Shown here: positions 32,673-46,829 of the stretch, one piece after another
How the letters are laid out: every line of letters starts with the position of its first letter
Position numbering within the stretch: the stretch's first letter is position 1
Source: Archivesica marissinica
Lineage: Eukaryota; Mollusca; Bivalvia; Venerida; Vesicomyidae
Direction of reading: 5' to 3'
DNA: 64,000 bases
NCBI GenBank assembly: GCA_014843695.1
Contig: CM026390.1
Span: 101,188,722-101,252,721 of the forward strand
Made by a program: the position numbers and the translations under genes
Notes under the pieces: model-generated
Seen by the model: the letters and a program-made list of their open reading frames with translations, nothing else
The model's database searches: none
Told to the model about the DNA's origin: nothing

Positions 32673-34131
32673 CATTGTATATTCTGTAAATGTGTGCGCT
32701 ACTGTGTAATTTGTATATTCGTATATGTAAATATTTACTGTTGTGCTCTCCTATAATTGGAGGAAATAAAAGTTATTATTATGTTCTCGCCTAAATTATC
32801 AGTTCTCTTTTCGCGTGTAAAAGACTAGAATATTTGTGCCTGGTGTACATTTATCGGAACAGAGTTTCAGGTGGTCAAGTATGTGAGATAAAGAGCAGAA
32901 TTGGCTTGATATGAGTAACATCTTAGTAATATTATATAACATCACTGATGTTTAGGCGCCGTCATGTCTGTGCTTTCGGTTTGATTATGTATATAAGAAA
33001 CGGAATGTATTTGATTATTCAGAACACAATTTGGCTACCACCGAGACGCGAGTAGCGTGTATCTCAATTTGATGATGATATATGATATATATATATATAT
33101 ATTATATATAATATTTATATTATATATATATATATTATATAACTGTTTCTATGATACTTTTTTTTTTTTTGGACATTCGGAGAAATCGTAACTTATAAAG
33201 ATTAGTCGTGTATTTAAAGAAATATATTTAACAAAAGTAGTTCAGCCATAGGAGGAACATATAGTACCGGTGAACATTATCGAATTGTTTATTGACGAAA
33301 GTTAATGAAAGATTAAATCAGAAATCGGAATAGAGTAACTACGGATTAAAGAGACAGCATTTAAAATTGTGGGTATATCCGATGCGACTAACACATTAGA
33401 TCGTTGATTAAACGTGAGATGACCAGACGCTAATTGTTATAGATTGCTGTGATTATAAATATATACTATAGAAATAAAGAGATACGACGAAAGAGAAATA
33501 TTATATCGAGAGAAACGAAAGATTGTGTTGAGTTATTATTAATATATATAATCCATAGACAACCCCTGCGAGTCTATGAGTCTATGATAGAGTAAACCCT
33601 GGTTAGAGCCGAAGAAACATAGACTAAGGTACGAGAAGAAGAGGAGTTGGTGACACTGCTAGCATTGTTATATATACTATTCATCATCTGGGAAACGCTT
33701 AACATGTACACACTCATTTTCACATACACTATTTAATTCAAAAATAGAATATTTTGCATAGTAATTTAGTTTAAACAATAGCTATTTCTTTGAATAAACA
33801 TAGTCAAGTATAAATAATATGTATATACATGTAGTATTTAGGAGAAAGCAACCTGCTCGTAAATTTGTTTTCAGAACTAACGGTATCGATTGCTATGCTA
33901 ATTGTTTATGCTATACTGGTTACTCACTGTCATATCTGAACGATGTAGACCTATTACCGGCTCGCTACATTTCCAATTGTAAATATTTCTCTCTCTAATT
34001 ATAAATATACAATTTCGTATGTATTGCTTTCCATGTAAATAAGATGTGTATATTATTTATCTGCTCTCCAGTATTGGAGGTAAGAAAGGTATATACATAT
34101 CAGTCGCGTGCAGCAAATACATAGTGTGTGG
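32673..34131. other. AT-rich DNA with (AT)n and a poly-T run
   Basis: (TA)n at about 33076-33140 and T12 near 33160. GCTCTCCTATAATTGGAGGA (32743) and GCTCTCCAGTATTGGAGGTA (34063) are similar short segments followed by AATAAAAG or AGAAAGG, possibly two copies of a retroelement 3' end. No gene supported. Confidence 0.45.
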
Positions 34132-34374
34132 TTTTTACGTTTATTTATCGTCGCAACCGGATGCCCATATGAGCGACGCCTACTGAAGAGATTAATCATT
34201 TTAGATTTTGGAGGATAGTGGATAGTGCAATGATACAGACAGAGAATCATTGCCATTCCAGAGTCTCCTCTTGTTCCTTTACGTGCACGCTGTAAAGCAC
34301 ATACACGAGACCTCTGTTTAAAGTCTCATCTGAAAGACTTAATTGTATAAGGGTCAGATGTGGGATCGAACCTG
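34132..34374 (-). mobile_element. SINE family A, damaged head
   Basis: Tail and body match the copies at 1949 and 60501 (TATCGTCGCAACCGGATGCC; GGAGGATAGTG; CAAGAGGAGACTCTGGAATG on the minus strand). The tRNA-like head is present only to box B (GGTTCGATCCC). Confidence 0.8.
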
Positions 34375-34499
34375 AAATAGTGTTCATCGGTTGTTTGGTT
34401 TATCTTCTTCATCGTTGTTGATGTGTTGGCATGAGCTCAAGCATACTTATGAACATGGCGTCTTGAAACTTGTGTATGCATGAACATCTACAACATGTG

Positions 34500-35930
34500 A
34501 ACTTGATGTGATTCCGACTACACATTTAAAGGAGTGGAAAAGTGCTGTTATTAAACCCTTGTTAAAGAAGAAAGGTCACCCGCTGGAACTGGAAAACTAT
34601 CGACCGGTTTCAAATCTTAACATTCATCTCCAAAATTCTTGAAAACAGCTGCACTAAACCAAATCAATGAACATATCGAAGCTAACAGTCTCCTTCCAGA
34701 TTACCAAAGTGCGTATAGTAAATATCATGGTGTTGAAACGGCCATGGTCAAAATGTATAGTGACCTCCTAGAAACCATTGATAAAACTAAGTCACAATCG
34801 TGGTCATGGTGGACTTGAGCGCAGCATTCGATACCATCGATATCCCGATACTGATCAAAATCCTGCAGGACGATTTTGGTATTCAAAGCACTCCCTTGAA
34901 ATGGATCGAGTCTTATCTCACGAACAGAACAATGAAAGTCATCGTAGATCAGTCAGCATCAGAAACTGAGCCACTGATGATCGGTGTTCCACAGAGTTCG
35001 TGTGCTAGACAGGTGATCTTTACCATGTACATACCAGCCCTGAATCGCGTGGTGCAGAAATATCCAGCCGATCTGTATAGATATGCGGACGATCACAAGA
35101 TTGCATTCAAAATCCAAGCGGGCAATTCTCCAAACGAGGCAATTGTTTTACAACAACTTGACAGTTGCCTCAATGAAATAATAGCATGGATGCCAACTTT
35201 CAAAACTGAAATGAATAACTCTAAAACTGAAGTAATCATTTATGGAAGAAGGCACCAATTAAACATTTCTAGTGTCAACGTTGGTGGTTGGACGTAAAAT
35301 GTGTTAATCATGTCAGGGATATGTGTGTTCACACGACCAGTACACTCAACTTCGACCATCACATCCGAAAAAAGTGTCAGATAGCACGCGTGCAGTTAGG
35401 AAATCTTAGAGCTATACGTAAGCATCTCACAAAAAGGTCTACTGAATAATTAGTGCATGGATTGGTATTCGCACATCGACGTCTGCAACGGTATGTTTAC
35501 CGAAACTCCAAGTCGACAAACTACAGCGAGTCCAAAATCATGCTGCTAGAGTAGTCCTTAATGCCTCGTTTGAACAACCAAGTGCGGAACCTCTGAAAGA
35601 ACTCCACTGGCTTCCAGTTAAAGCCATAATCATTTTCAAAGTTCTAGTGATGGTATTTCGTGTCAATAATGGAACAGCTCCAGTTTATCTGGGAGAATGT
35701 TTGTACCAATTCGAGGAAGATACAGACTAAGATCTCAAAGTGACACTAACTTTAACATCCCAAGACGACGAACAAAATTAGCCGATAGATCTATGGCCGT
35801 CGTTGGACCCAAATTGTGGAACGATCTACCTAGTTATCTGAAAAACATTGAGTCGGAAGCCAGTTTCCGATCAAAACTGAAAACCCATATGGATAGGCAA
35901 TTTTATGAACGATATGTACAAAAATAACCC
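34500..35930 (+). mobile_element. CR1/L2-like LINE relic, reverse transcriptase to 3' end
   Basis: Three frames in sequence carry the expected motifs in the expected order: WKSAVIKPLLKKKG and NYRPVSNL (34530-34620), VMVDLSAAFDTID (34803), GVPQSS and RYADDHKIAF (34982-35110), WMPTFKTEMNNSKTEV (35190), VDKLQRVQNHAARVVLNAS (35510-35570), and LKELHWLPVKA (35595). The RT YADD box is intact, but frameshifts at about 34635, 34790, 35290, 35450 and 35700 make it non-functional. LQRVQN-AAR and LHWLPV are typical of CR1/L2-type C-termini. Confidence 0.85.
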
Positions 35931-36254
35931 ATGTGATGATATAAAACAGTTTAAATACAATGATGATAATTGTGTTTAATAAGATCAAAGATCGACTTTA
36001 TAAGTAGTGGATTGATGAGTGAAGTGTTATATGGACATTCTCTTGGGTTCGAGCTCTGTCGTGCGGTGATGTGCGTATCACTGTACCGGCCCAGTCACTG
36101 TACTGGCCACATCACGGTTGTCATTCTTGTGGCTGTGTTTGGGTCTATGGTTCGTATTGCTACTTTGTTATTAATCAAATCACTCACTTATATACTGTAA
36201 TGGTGTAGATATTATGATATAATATGTTATTAACCAATTCCTAGAATCATAGTT
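35931..36254. other. Unassigned DNA with a short hairpin
   Basis: CGGTGATGTG (36064) pairs with CACATCACGG (36108), with inner pairing around TCACTGTACCGG / TCACTGTACTGG. The rest is featureless. Confidence 0.45.
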
Positions 36255-38400
36255 ATATATGATATATCTTTATTTCGTAATAAGCCATTTCTGGCACCTT
36301 AACAAAGCATCAATACACTACATTACAAGCATTCACCAATATATGATATTCAGCCTCTAACTTGTTACATACATTGCATTTCCTTTCAATGAAAGGTGTA
36401 CTTTGTGTTTTTTTCCATTTACTACATTCAATTTCTAATATATGTGATGACATTCGTAATCTAGACAAAGTAATTTAATATTTTCTTACATTTGTTAACT
36501 CGAGATATGGTTGAAAATTAAAACTAGCAATCAATCTCTTAAGCAATTTCATGGGTGAATTATCTAAACTAGCATGGTAATCTTGTATATACTTACTTAC
36601 TTATACTTATCCCTCTTCGTCCCATCTGGAACATAGGGCCTTGACTAGAGCTTTCCATCCTCTACGGTCCTGCGCTTTGTGCTTGGCCTCTCCCGCCAGG
36701 AGATCCCATATGTGCGAAGCTCAGTGTCTAGAGTTCTTCTCCAAATCGTGGTTGGACGGCCTCGCCTGCGCTTCCCGTGGGGGTTCCAGTCAAGTGTCTG
36801 TCTTGTGATGTTGGTTGGGTCCCATCGTATGGTGTACCCAACCCACCGCCACTTCCGCTCCTTGATGGCATCTGAAATTGGTCTCTGTTGAGTTCTTCTC
36901 CAGAGCTCTTCATTCGAAATTGTCTCAGGCCATCTAATACGGAGGATTTGTCGTAGGCAGGTGTTCAGTTTGGAGTTTCTGGTCTAGCGCTTTGGTGTGC
37001 TTCCATGTCTCTGAACCGTATAACAGAACCGAATTCACATTGGAGTTGAAGATGATCAGCTTGGTCTTGATGAAGATGTTCCTGTTGTTCCAGACTGGCT
37101 TCAAGGTGACAAAGACGTGTCGAGCCTTTCCAATCCTGGATTTGATGTCCTCCTCAGTGCCTCCTGTCCTGCTGATGACGCTTCCTTGGTAAGTAAAGCG
37201 CTCGACATCTTCAATGTGCTGTTCCTCCATTTGGATAGGTGTATTGTTGGCTGCGTTGACCCTCATGCTCTTCGTTTTATGGGTGTTGACTTCCAGTCAT
37301 GTTTGCCGTGCAACTGTGCTCAGACGCTGCGACTTCTCCTATATATGTTTGAAGTAGTGGGACAGCATTCCAACGTCGTCTGCAAAATCCAAGTCCTCTA
37401 GCGTCTTAACAAAGGTCCACTGCAAACCTTGGTCTGTCCATGGTTTGGGTGAGCACCCAGCCGGCAACCAGCGAAAAGATCATTGATGAAAGTAAACAAC
37501 CCTGTCTAACTGCAGTGGTGACAATAAAAGGGGGTGATAGGTCGTCGTTATGAATCACCTGACAGGTCATACCATCATAGAAACTGTATATGATACTCAC
37601 AATCTTCAGGGGTATCCCAAAGTGCCTCATTATCCTCCAAATGATTGTGCTTCAATCGTGTACGTAATGGTCTTTAATACTTTGCTTAACAATATTAAGG
37701 AATATAGTAAAATTACCACACCTCGGCTTAGCCATACCTCATACAAACCTAATCTGGAAAGTAAAGCCTTAATTTCAGGACCCAGTTTACTTTCACCGGG
37801 TGTAATTCCAAGTCAGATTTTAACATATTGTATGCTATTTTAATGTAACTCTTGTCGTCTGATCTGCATATTTTAACCAGTATTGTATGAGAATGAAAAA
37901 CCGTTTCAAACAGATGGTGTTTGGGTGCACATCTTTATACCCAATATTCATTTACAAAAGTTTAAATGCACGCGTTCGATATTTCTACCTTAAAACCACA
38001 CACTTCTGATGCATATTTTAGAATAGGTGTTATCAATATATCGAAAAGTTTCATCATATGTTTAGGAGATAATGGTAAATTTATACACACATTTATTCAA
38101 CTGGAAATTAGCCTTAAGGGGCTGACCTGCTGGTATGGTACTATCGTACTATCGCCATCGCCACAGTGGTATCCGTTTCTTTGTATACAACACCAGTGGT
38201 GAAAGTCACGCCAAGATATTTAAATGTCTTAACAATTTCTCTCTGCTGATTATTATAGTAAAACCGCATATTTTGCGATCGTCTCCCACCTCTGCTAAAA
38301 TCATAATGTTTGTGTTTGTAGTGTTAACAGTCAGTTTCCATTGTAAGCAATATTCAGCTAAAATGACCATAATTATATATATATATGCAAACATTTTATT
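36255..38400 (-). mobile_element. LINE relic (minus strand), interrupted by a second LINE
   Basis: Minus-strand fragments run in order: YCLQWKLTVNTTNTNIMIL (38206-38394, after the RT core), LFDILITPILKYASEVCGF (about 38000), SYIKIAYNMLKSDL (about 37790), LGLYEVWLSRGVV (about 37710), then a break at about 37645. The C-terminal part resumes at about 36595 with NSPMKLLKRLIASFNFQPYL and ends in TPFIERKCNVCNKLEAEYHI (36350-36420), a Cys-rich motif. The protein is contiguous when 36597-37645 is removed. Stops and frameshifts abound. Confidence 0.7.
36597..37645 (-). mobile_element. Second, 5'-truncated LINE nested in the first
   Basis: Minus-strand protein pieces: WRIMRHFGIPLKIVSIIYSF (about 37640), TAVRQGCLLSSMIFSL (about 37500), MRVNAANNTPI (37266), FTYQGSVISRTGGTEEDIKS, SVLLYGSETWKHTKALD, and finally the W-x-x-x-GH/YT-like and GRPTT-type C-terminal region (36640-36900). 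It ends in a short repeat tail of the type GTAAGTAAGTA (about 36590-36604), usual for RTE-like elements. The frame is broken in places. Confidence 0.7.
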
Positions 38401-38504
38401 TAGGATTTATTGTCATATGTAAATGTTTAAAATTGCATCTGTAATTTTTTTTTTTTTGCGCTATATAAATGCTATGTATTTGTATTTATATACCACTGTA
38501 ACCT
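38401..38504. other. AT-rich spacer
   Basis: Contains T13 near 38443; nothing else. Confidence 0.5.
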
Positions 38505-38700
38505 ATCATCTCTGATGGTACGGGTTCGAGCCCCGCTCAGACCGTGTCTCATTTATATGAAAAAGTTGGCAGTTTCTTACGGAGGTTGGTGCACCAAATA
38601 CTGGTTAACCGTTGGAGCCTGCACAGGAAAGGTGTTAGGTAAACTGCCCGTCGCTCAAATGGGAAACCGGTAGCGACGTTAAATAAACTTAAATAATAAT
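38505..38700 (+). mobile_element. SINE-like element (family D) with box B and family A-like tail
   Basis: Box B-like GGGTTCGAGCCCCG at 38521-38534, a body with GTTAACCGTTGGAGCCTGCA and AACTGCCCGTCGCTCAAATG, and an end CCGGTAGCGACGTTAAATAA followed by ACTTAAATAATAATAATG. The 3' end resembles that of family A (GGTAGCGACGATAAATAAAC). Box A is not clear. Confidence 0.65.
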
Positions 38701-39561
<861 letters not shown>

Positions 39562-40561
39562 NNNNNNNNNNNNNNNNNNNNNNNNNNNNNNNNNNNNNNN
39601 NNNNNNNNNNNNNNNNNNNNNNNNNNNNNNNNNNNNNNNNNNNNNNNNNNNNNNNNNNNNNNNNNNNNNNNNNNNNNNNNNNNNNNNNNNNNNNNNNNNN
39701 NNNNNNNNNNNNNNNNNNNNNNNNNNNNNNNNNNNNNNNNNNNNNNNNNNNNNNNNNNNNNNNNNNNNNNNNNNNNNNNNNNNNNNNNNNNNNNNNNNNN
39801 NNNNNNNNNNNNNNNNNNNNNNNNNNNNNNNNNNNNNNNNNNNNNNNNNNNNNNNNNNNNNNNNNNNNNNNNNNNNNNNNNNNNNNNNNNNNNNNNNNNN
39901 NNNNNNNNNNNNNNNNNNNNNNNNNNNNNNNNNNNNNNNNNNNNNNNNNNNNNNNNNNNNNNNNNNNNNNNNNNNNNNNNNNNNNNNNNNNNNNNNNNNN
40001 NNNNNNNNNNNNNNNNNNNNNNNNNNNNNNNNNNNNNNNNNNNNNNNNNNNNNNNNNNNNNNNNNNNNNNNNNNNNNNNNNNNNNNNNNNNNNNNNNNNN
40101 NNNNNNNNNNNNNNNNNNNNNNNNNNNNNNNNNNNNNNNNNNNNNNNNNNNNNNNNNNNNNNNNNNNNNNNNNNNNNNNNNNNNNNNNNNNNNNNNNNNN
40201 NNNNNNNNNNNNNNNNNNNNNNNNNNNNNNNNNNNNNNNNNNNNNNNNNNNNNNNNNNNNNNNNNNNNNNNNNNNNNNNNNNNNNNNNNNNNNNNNNNNN
40301 NNNNNNNNNNNNNNNNNNNNNNNNNNNNNNNNNNNNNNNNNNNNNNNNNNNNNNNNNNNNNNNNNNNNNNNNNNNNNNNNNNNNNNNNNNNNNNNNNNNN
40401 NNNNNNNNNNNNNNNNNNNNNNNNNNNNNNNNNNNNNNNNNNNNNNNNNNNNNNNNNNNNNNNNNNNNNNNNNNNNNNNNNNNNNNNNNNNNNNNNNNNN
40501 NNNNNNNNNNNNNNNNNNNNNNNNNNNNNNNNNNNNNNNNNNNNNNNNNNNNNNNNNNNNN
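39562..40561. other. Assembly gap, 1000 N
   Basis: Exactly 1000 N, so a nominal size rather than a measurement. It separates a dinucleotide repeat from a 41-bp array, so the break is repeat-induced. Confidence 0.99.
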
Positions 40562-43500
40562 ACAAGGCTTGCCTATCATCATATATTGTATTGAAGCTGC
40601 ACACAATGCTTGCCTATCATGTATTGTATTGAAGCTGCACACAAGGCTTGCCTATCATCATGTATTGTATTGAAGCTGCACACAAGGCTTGCCTATCATC
40701 ATGTATTGTATTGAAGCTCCACACAAGGCTTGCCTATCATCATGTATTGTATTGAAGCTCCACACAAGGCTTGCCTATCATCATGTATTGAAGCTCCAAA
40801 CAAGGCTTGTCTATCATGTATGGTATTGAAGCTGCACACAAGGCTTGCCTATCATGTATTGTATTGAAGCTGCACACAAGGCTTGCCTATCATCATATAT
40901 TGTATTGAAGCTGCACACAAGGCTTGCCTATCATGTATTGGATTGAAGCTGCACACAAGGCTTGCCTATCATCATATATTGTATTGAAGCTGCACACAAG
41001 GCTTGCCTATCATCATGTATTGTATTGAAGCTGCACACAAGGCTTGCCTATCATCATGTATTGTATTGAAGCTCCACACAAGGCTTGCCTACCATCATGT
41101 ATTGAAGCTGCACACAAGGCTTGCCTATCATCATGTATTGTATTGAAGCTCCACACAAGGCTTGCCTATCATCATGTATTGTATTGAAGCTGCACACAAG
41201 GCTTGCCTATCATCATGTATTGTATTGAAGCTGCACACAAGGCTTGCCTATCATCATGTATGGATTGAAGCCACACAAGGCTTGCCTATCATCATGTATT
41301 GTATTGAAGCTCCACACAAGGCTTGCCTATCATCATGTATTGTATTGAAGCTGCACACAAGGCTTGCCTATCATCATGTATTGTATTGAAGCTCCACACA
41401 AGGCTTGCCTATCATCATGTATTGTATTGAAGCTGCACACAAGGCTTGCCTATCATCATGTATTGTATTGAAGCTGCACACAAGGCTTGCCTATCATCAT
41501 GTATTGTATTGAAGCTCCACACAAGGCTTGCCTATCATCATGTATTGAAGCTGCACACAAGGCTTGCCTATCATCATGTATTGTATTGAAGCTCCACACA
41601 AGGCTTGCCTATCATCATGTATTGTATTGAAGCTGCACACAAGGCTTGCCTATCATCATGTATTGTATTGAAGCTGCACACAAGGCTTGCCTATCATCAT
41701 GTATTGTATTGAAGCTCCACACAAGGCTTGCCTATCATCATGTATTGTATTGAAGCTCCACACAAGGCTTGCCTATCACCATGTATTGTATTGAAGCTCC
41801 ACACAAGGCTTGACTACCATCATGTATTGAAGCTGCACACAAGGCTTGCCTATCATCATGTATTGTATTGAAGCTCCACACAAGGCTTGCCTATCACCAT
41901 GTATTGTAATGAAGCTCCACACAAGGCTTGCCTACCATCATGTATTGTATTGAAGCTCCACACAAGGCTTGCCTACCATCATGTATTGAAGCTCCACACA
42001 AGGCTTGCCTATCATCATGTATTGAAGCTGCACACAAGGCTTGCCTATCATCATGTATTGTATTGAAGCTGCACACAAGGCTTGCCTATCATCATGTATT
42101 GTATTGAAGCTCCACACAAGGCTTGCCTATCATCATGTATTGTATTGAAGCTGCACACAAGGCTTGCCTACCATCATGTATTGAAGCTCCACACAAGGCT
42201 TGCCTATCATCATGGATTGAAGCTGCACACAAGGCTTGCCTATCGCCATGTATTGAAGCTGCACACAAGGCTTGCCTATCACCATGTATTGTATTGAAGC
42301 TCCACACAAGGCTTGCCTATCATCATGTATTGGATTGAAGCTGCACACAAGGCTTGCCTATCATGTATTGGATTGAAGCTGCACACAAGGCTTGCCTATC
42401 ATCATATATTGGATTGAAGCTGCACACAAGGCTTGCCTATCATCATGGATTGAAGCTGCACACAAGGCTTGCCTATCATCATGTATTGAAGCTCCACACA
42501 AGGCTTGCCTACCATCATGTATTGAAGCTGCACACAAGGCTTGCCTATCATCATGTATTGTATTGAAGCTCCACACAAGGCTTGCCTATCATCATGTATT
42601 GTATTGAAGCTGCAACCAAGGCTTGCCTATCATCATGTATTGTATTGAAGCTGCACACAAGGCTTGCCTATCATCATGTATTGTATTGAAGCTGCACACA
42701 AGGCTTGCCTATCATCATGTATTGTATTGAAGCTCCACACAAGGCTTGCCTATCATCATGTATTGAAGCTGCACACAAGGCTTGCCTATCATCATGTATT
42801 GTATTGAAGCTGCACACAAGGCTTGCCTATCATCATGTATTGTATTGAAGCTCCACACAAGGCTTGCCTATCATCATGTATTGTATTGAAGCTGCACACA
42901 AGGCTTGCCTATCATCATGTATTGTATTGAAGCTGCACACAAGGCTTGCCTATCATCATGTATTGTATTGAAGCTCCACACAAGGCTTGCCTATCATCAT
43001 GTATTGTATTGAAGCTCCACACAAGGCTTGCCTATCATCATGTATTGGATTGAAGCTGCACACAAGGCTTGCCTATCATGTATTGGATTGAAGCTGCACA
43101 CAAGGCTTGCCTATCATCATATATTGGATTGAAGCTGCACACAAGGCTTGCCTATCATCATGGATTGAAGCTGCACACAAAGCTTGCCTATCATCATGTA
43201 TTGAAGCTGCACACAAGGCTTGCCTACCATCATGTATTGAAGCTCCACACAAGGCTTGCCTATCATCATGTATTGGATTGAAGCTGCACACAAGGCTTGC
43301 CTATCACCATGTATTGTATTGAAGCTGCACACAAGGCTTGCCTATCACCATGTATTGTATTGAAGCTCCACACAAGGCTTGCCTATCATCATGTATTGAA
43401 ACTCCACACAAGGCTTGCCTATCATCATGTATTGTATTGAAGCTCCACACAAGGCTTGCCTATCATCATGTATTGAAGCTCCATACAAGGCTTGCCTATC

Positions 43501-46500
43501 ATCATGTATTGAAGCTCCACACAAGGCTTGCCTATCATCATGTATTGAAGCTCCATACAAGGCTTGCCTATCATCATGTATTGAAGCTGCACACAAGGCT
43601 TGCCTATCATCATGTATTGTATTGAAGCTCCACACAAGGCTTGCCTATCATCATGTATTGTATTGAAGCTCCACACAAGGCTTGCCTATCATCATGTATT
43701 GTATTGAAGCTCCACACAAGGCTTGCCTACCATCATGTATTGTATTGAAGCTCCACACAAGGCTTGCCTATCATCATGTATTGTATTGAAGCTCCACACA
43801 AGGCTTGCCTACCATCATATATTGGATTGAAGCTGCACACAAGGCTTGCCTATCATCATGTATTGCATTGAAGCTGCACACAAGGCTTGCCTATCATCAT
43901 GTATTGTATTGAAGCTGCACACAAGGCTTGCCTATCATCATGTATTGTATTGAAGCTCCACACAAGGCTTGCCTATCATCATGTATTGAAGCTCCACACA
44001 AGGCTTGCCTACCATCATGTATTGAAGCTGCACACAAGGCTTGCCTATCATCATGTATTGTATTGAAGCTGCACACAAGGCTTGCCTATCATCATGTATT
44101 GTATTGAAGCTGCACACAAGGCTTGCCTATCATCATGTATTGAAGCTGCACACAAGGCTTGCCTATCATCATGTATTGTATTGAAGCTGCACACAAGGCT
44201 TGCCTATCATCATGTATTGTATTGAAGCTGCACACAAGGCTTGCCTATCATCATGTATTGTATTGAAGCTCCACACAAGGCTTGCCTATCATCATGTATT
44301 GGATTGAAGCTGCACACAAGGCTTGCCTATCATGTATTGGATTGAAGCTGCACACAAGGCTTGCCTATCATCATATATTGGATTGAAGCTGCACACAAGG
44401 CTTGCCTATCATCATGGATTGAAGCTGCACACAAAGCTTGCCTATCATCATGTATTGAAGCTCCACACAAGGCTTGCCTACCATCATGTATTGAAGCTGC
44501 ACACAAGGCTTGCCTATCATCATGTATTGTATTGAAGCTCCACACAAGGCTTGCCTATCATCATGTATTGTATTGAAGCTGCACACAAGGCTTGCCTATC
44601 ATCATGTATTGTATTGAAGCTGCACACAAGGCTTGCCTATCATCATGTATTGTATTGAAGCTGCACACAAGGCTTGCCTATCATCATGTATTGTATTGAA
44701 GCTCCACACAAGGCTTGCCTATCATCATGTATTGTATTGAAGCTCCACACAAGGCTTGACTACCATCATGTATTGAAGCTGCACACAAGGCTTGCCTATC
44801 ATCATGTATTGTATTGAAGCTCCACACAAGGCTTGCCTATCATCATGTATTGTAATGAAGCTCCACACAAGGCTTGCCTACCATCATGTATTGTATTGAA
44901 GCTGCACACAAGGCTTGCCTATCATCATGTATTGTATTGAAGCTGCACACAAGGCTTGCCTATCATCATGTATTGTATTGAAGCTCCACACAAGGCTTGC
45001 CTATCATCATGTATTGTATTGAAGCTCCACACAAGGCTTGCCTATCACCATGTATTGTAATGAAGCTCCACACAAGGCTTGCCTACCATCATGTATTGTA
45101 TTGAAGCTCCACACAAGGCTTGCCTACCATCATGTATTGAAGCTCCACACAAGGCTTGCCTATCAGCATGTATTGTATTGAAGCTGCACACAAGGCTTGC
45201 CTATCATCATGTATTGTATTGAAGCTCCACACAAGGCTTGCCTACCATCATGTATTGAAGCTGCACACAAGGCTTGCCTATCATCATGTATTGGATTGAA
45301 GCTGCACACAAGGCTTGCCTATCACCATGTATTGTATTGAAGCTGCACACAAGGCTTGCCTATCACCATGTATTGTATTGAAGCTCCACACAAGGCTTGC
45401 CTATCATCATGTATTGAAACTCCACACAAGGCTTGCCTATCATCATGTATTGTATTGAAGCTCCACACAAGGCTTGCCTATCATCATGTATTGAAGCTCC
45501 ATACAAGGCTTGCCTATCATCATGTATTGAAGCTCCACACAAGGCTTGCCTATCATCATGTATTGAAGCTCCATACAAGGCTTGCCTATCATCATGTATT
45601 GAAGCTGCACACAAGGCTTGCCTATCATCATGTATTGTATTGAAGCTCCACACAAGGCTTGCCTATCATCATGTATTGTATTGAAGCTCCACACAAGGCT
45701 TGCCTATCATCATGTATTGTATTGAAGCTCCACACAAGGCTTGCCTACCATCATGTATTGTATTGAAGCTCCACACAAGGCTTGCCTATCATCATGTATT
45801 GTATTGAAGCTCCACACAAGGCTTGCCTACCATCATATATTGGATTGAAGCTGCACACAAGGCTTGCCTATCATCATGTATTGCATTGAAGCTGCACACA
45901 AGGCTTGCCTATCATCATGTATTGTATTGAAGCTGCACACAAGGCTTGCCTATCATCATGTATTGTATTGAAGCTCCACACAAGGCTTGCCTATCATCAT
46001 GTATTGAAGCTCCACACAAGGCTTGCCTACCATCATGTATTGAAGCTGCACACAAGGCTTGCCTATCATCATGTATTGTATTGAAGCTGCACACAAGGCT
46101 TGCCTATCATCATGTATTGTATTGAAGCTGCACACAAGGCTTGCCTATCATCATGTATTGTATTGAAGCTGCACACAAGGCTTGCCTATCATCATGTATT
46201 GTATTGAAGCTGCACACAAGGCTTGCCTATCATCATGTATTGCATTGAAGCTGCACACAAGGCTTGCCTATCATCATGTATTGTATTGAAGCTGCACACA
46301 AGGCTTGCCTATCATCATGTATTGTATTGAAGCTGCACACAAGGCTTGCCTATCATCATGTATTGTATTGAAGCTCCACACAAGGCTTGCCTATCATCAT
46401 GTATTGAAGCTCCACACAAGGCTTGCCTATCATCATGTATTGAAGCTGCACACAAGGCTTGCCTATCATCATGTATTGTATTGAAGCTCCACACAAGGCT

Positions 46501-46535
46501 TGCCTATCATCATGTATTGGATTGAAGCTCCATAC
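40562..46535. repeat. 41/36-bp satellite array, about 150 copies
   Basis: Unit ACAAGGCTTGCCTATCATCA followed by TGTATTGTATTGAAGCTGCAC (41 bp); a 36-bp form lacks one TGTAT. A C/G change (GCTCCAC or GCTGCAC) marks unit types. Large internal duplications exist: the block at about 43305-44050 recurs at about 45323-46068 (offset 2018 bp), and the block around 42320-42570 recurs around 43035 and 44289. The array starts at the gap, so the full length is unknown. Confidence 0.97.
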
Positions 46536-46659
46536 AAGGCCTAGCATCAAATCTAATAAAATAAGTATAATTCATAACTGTTTGATATATTTAATATGTA
46601 TGTTTATATAAGTGTTGTTAAGATATCTATACACAGTTGTTGTTACATGTACATTACAG

Positions 46660-46829
46660 GGGACATGAGTAGTACTGTATCTACTATCTGCTTCACAAGC
46701 TCCCTGACGGCGCGGGGCAGTCCACTAGACAGGCTGGACTCTGGCTCTGACTATATCTCACGAGGGAATTCTAACTCTTACAGAGTTATCTTCCCTTCAG
46801 GAGTTATCATGGCAACTTGTGATGTAAAA
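46660..46829 (+). CDS. FRAS1/FREM-type exon: first half of a Calx-beta domain
   Basis: Acceptor TACATTACAG, donor GTAAGA; enters in phase 1, leaves in phase 0. It encodes GDMSSTVSTICFTSSLTARG through SDYISRGNSNSYRVIFPSGV to ATCDVK. The beginning of the domain should be in an upstream exon not found in this window. Confidence 0.85.
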
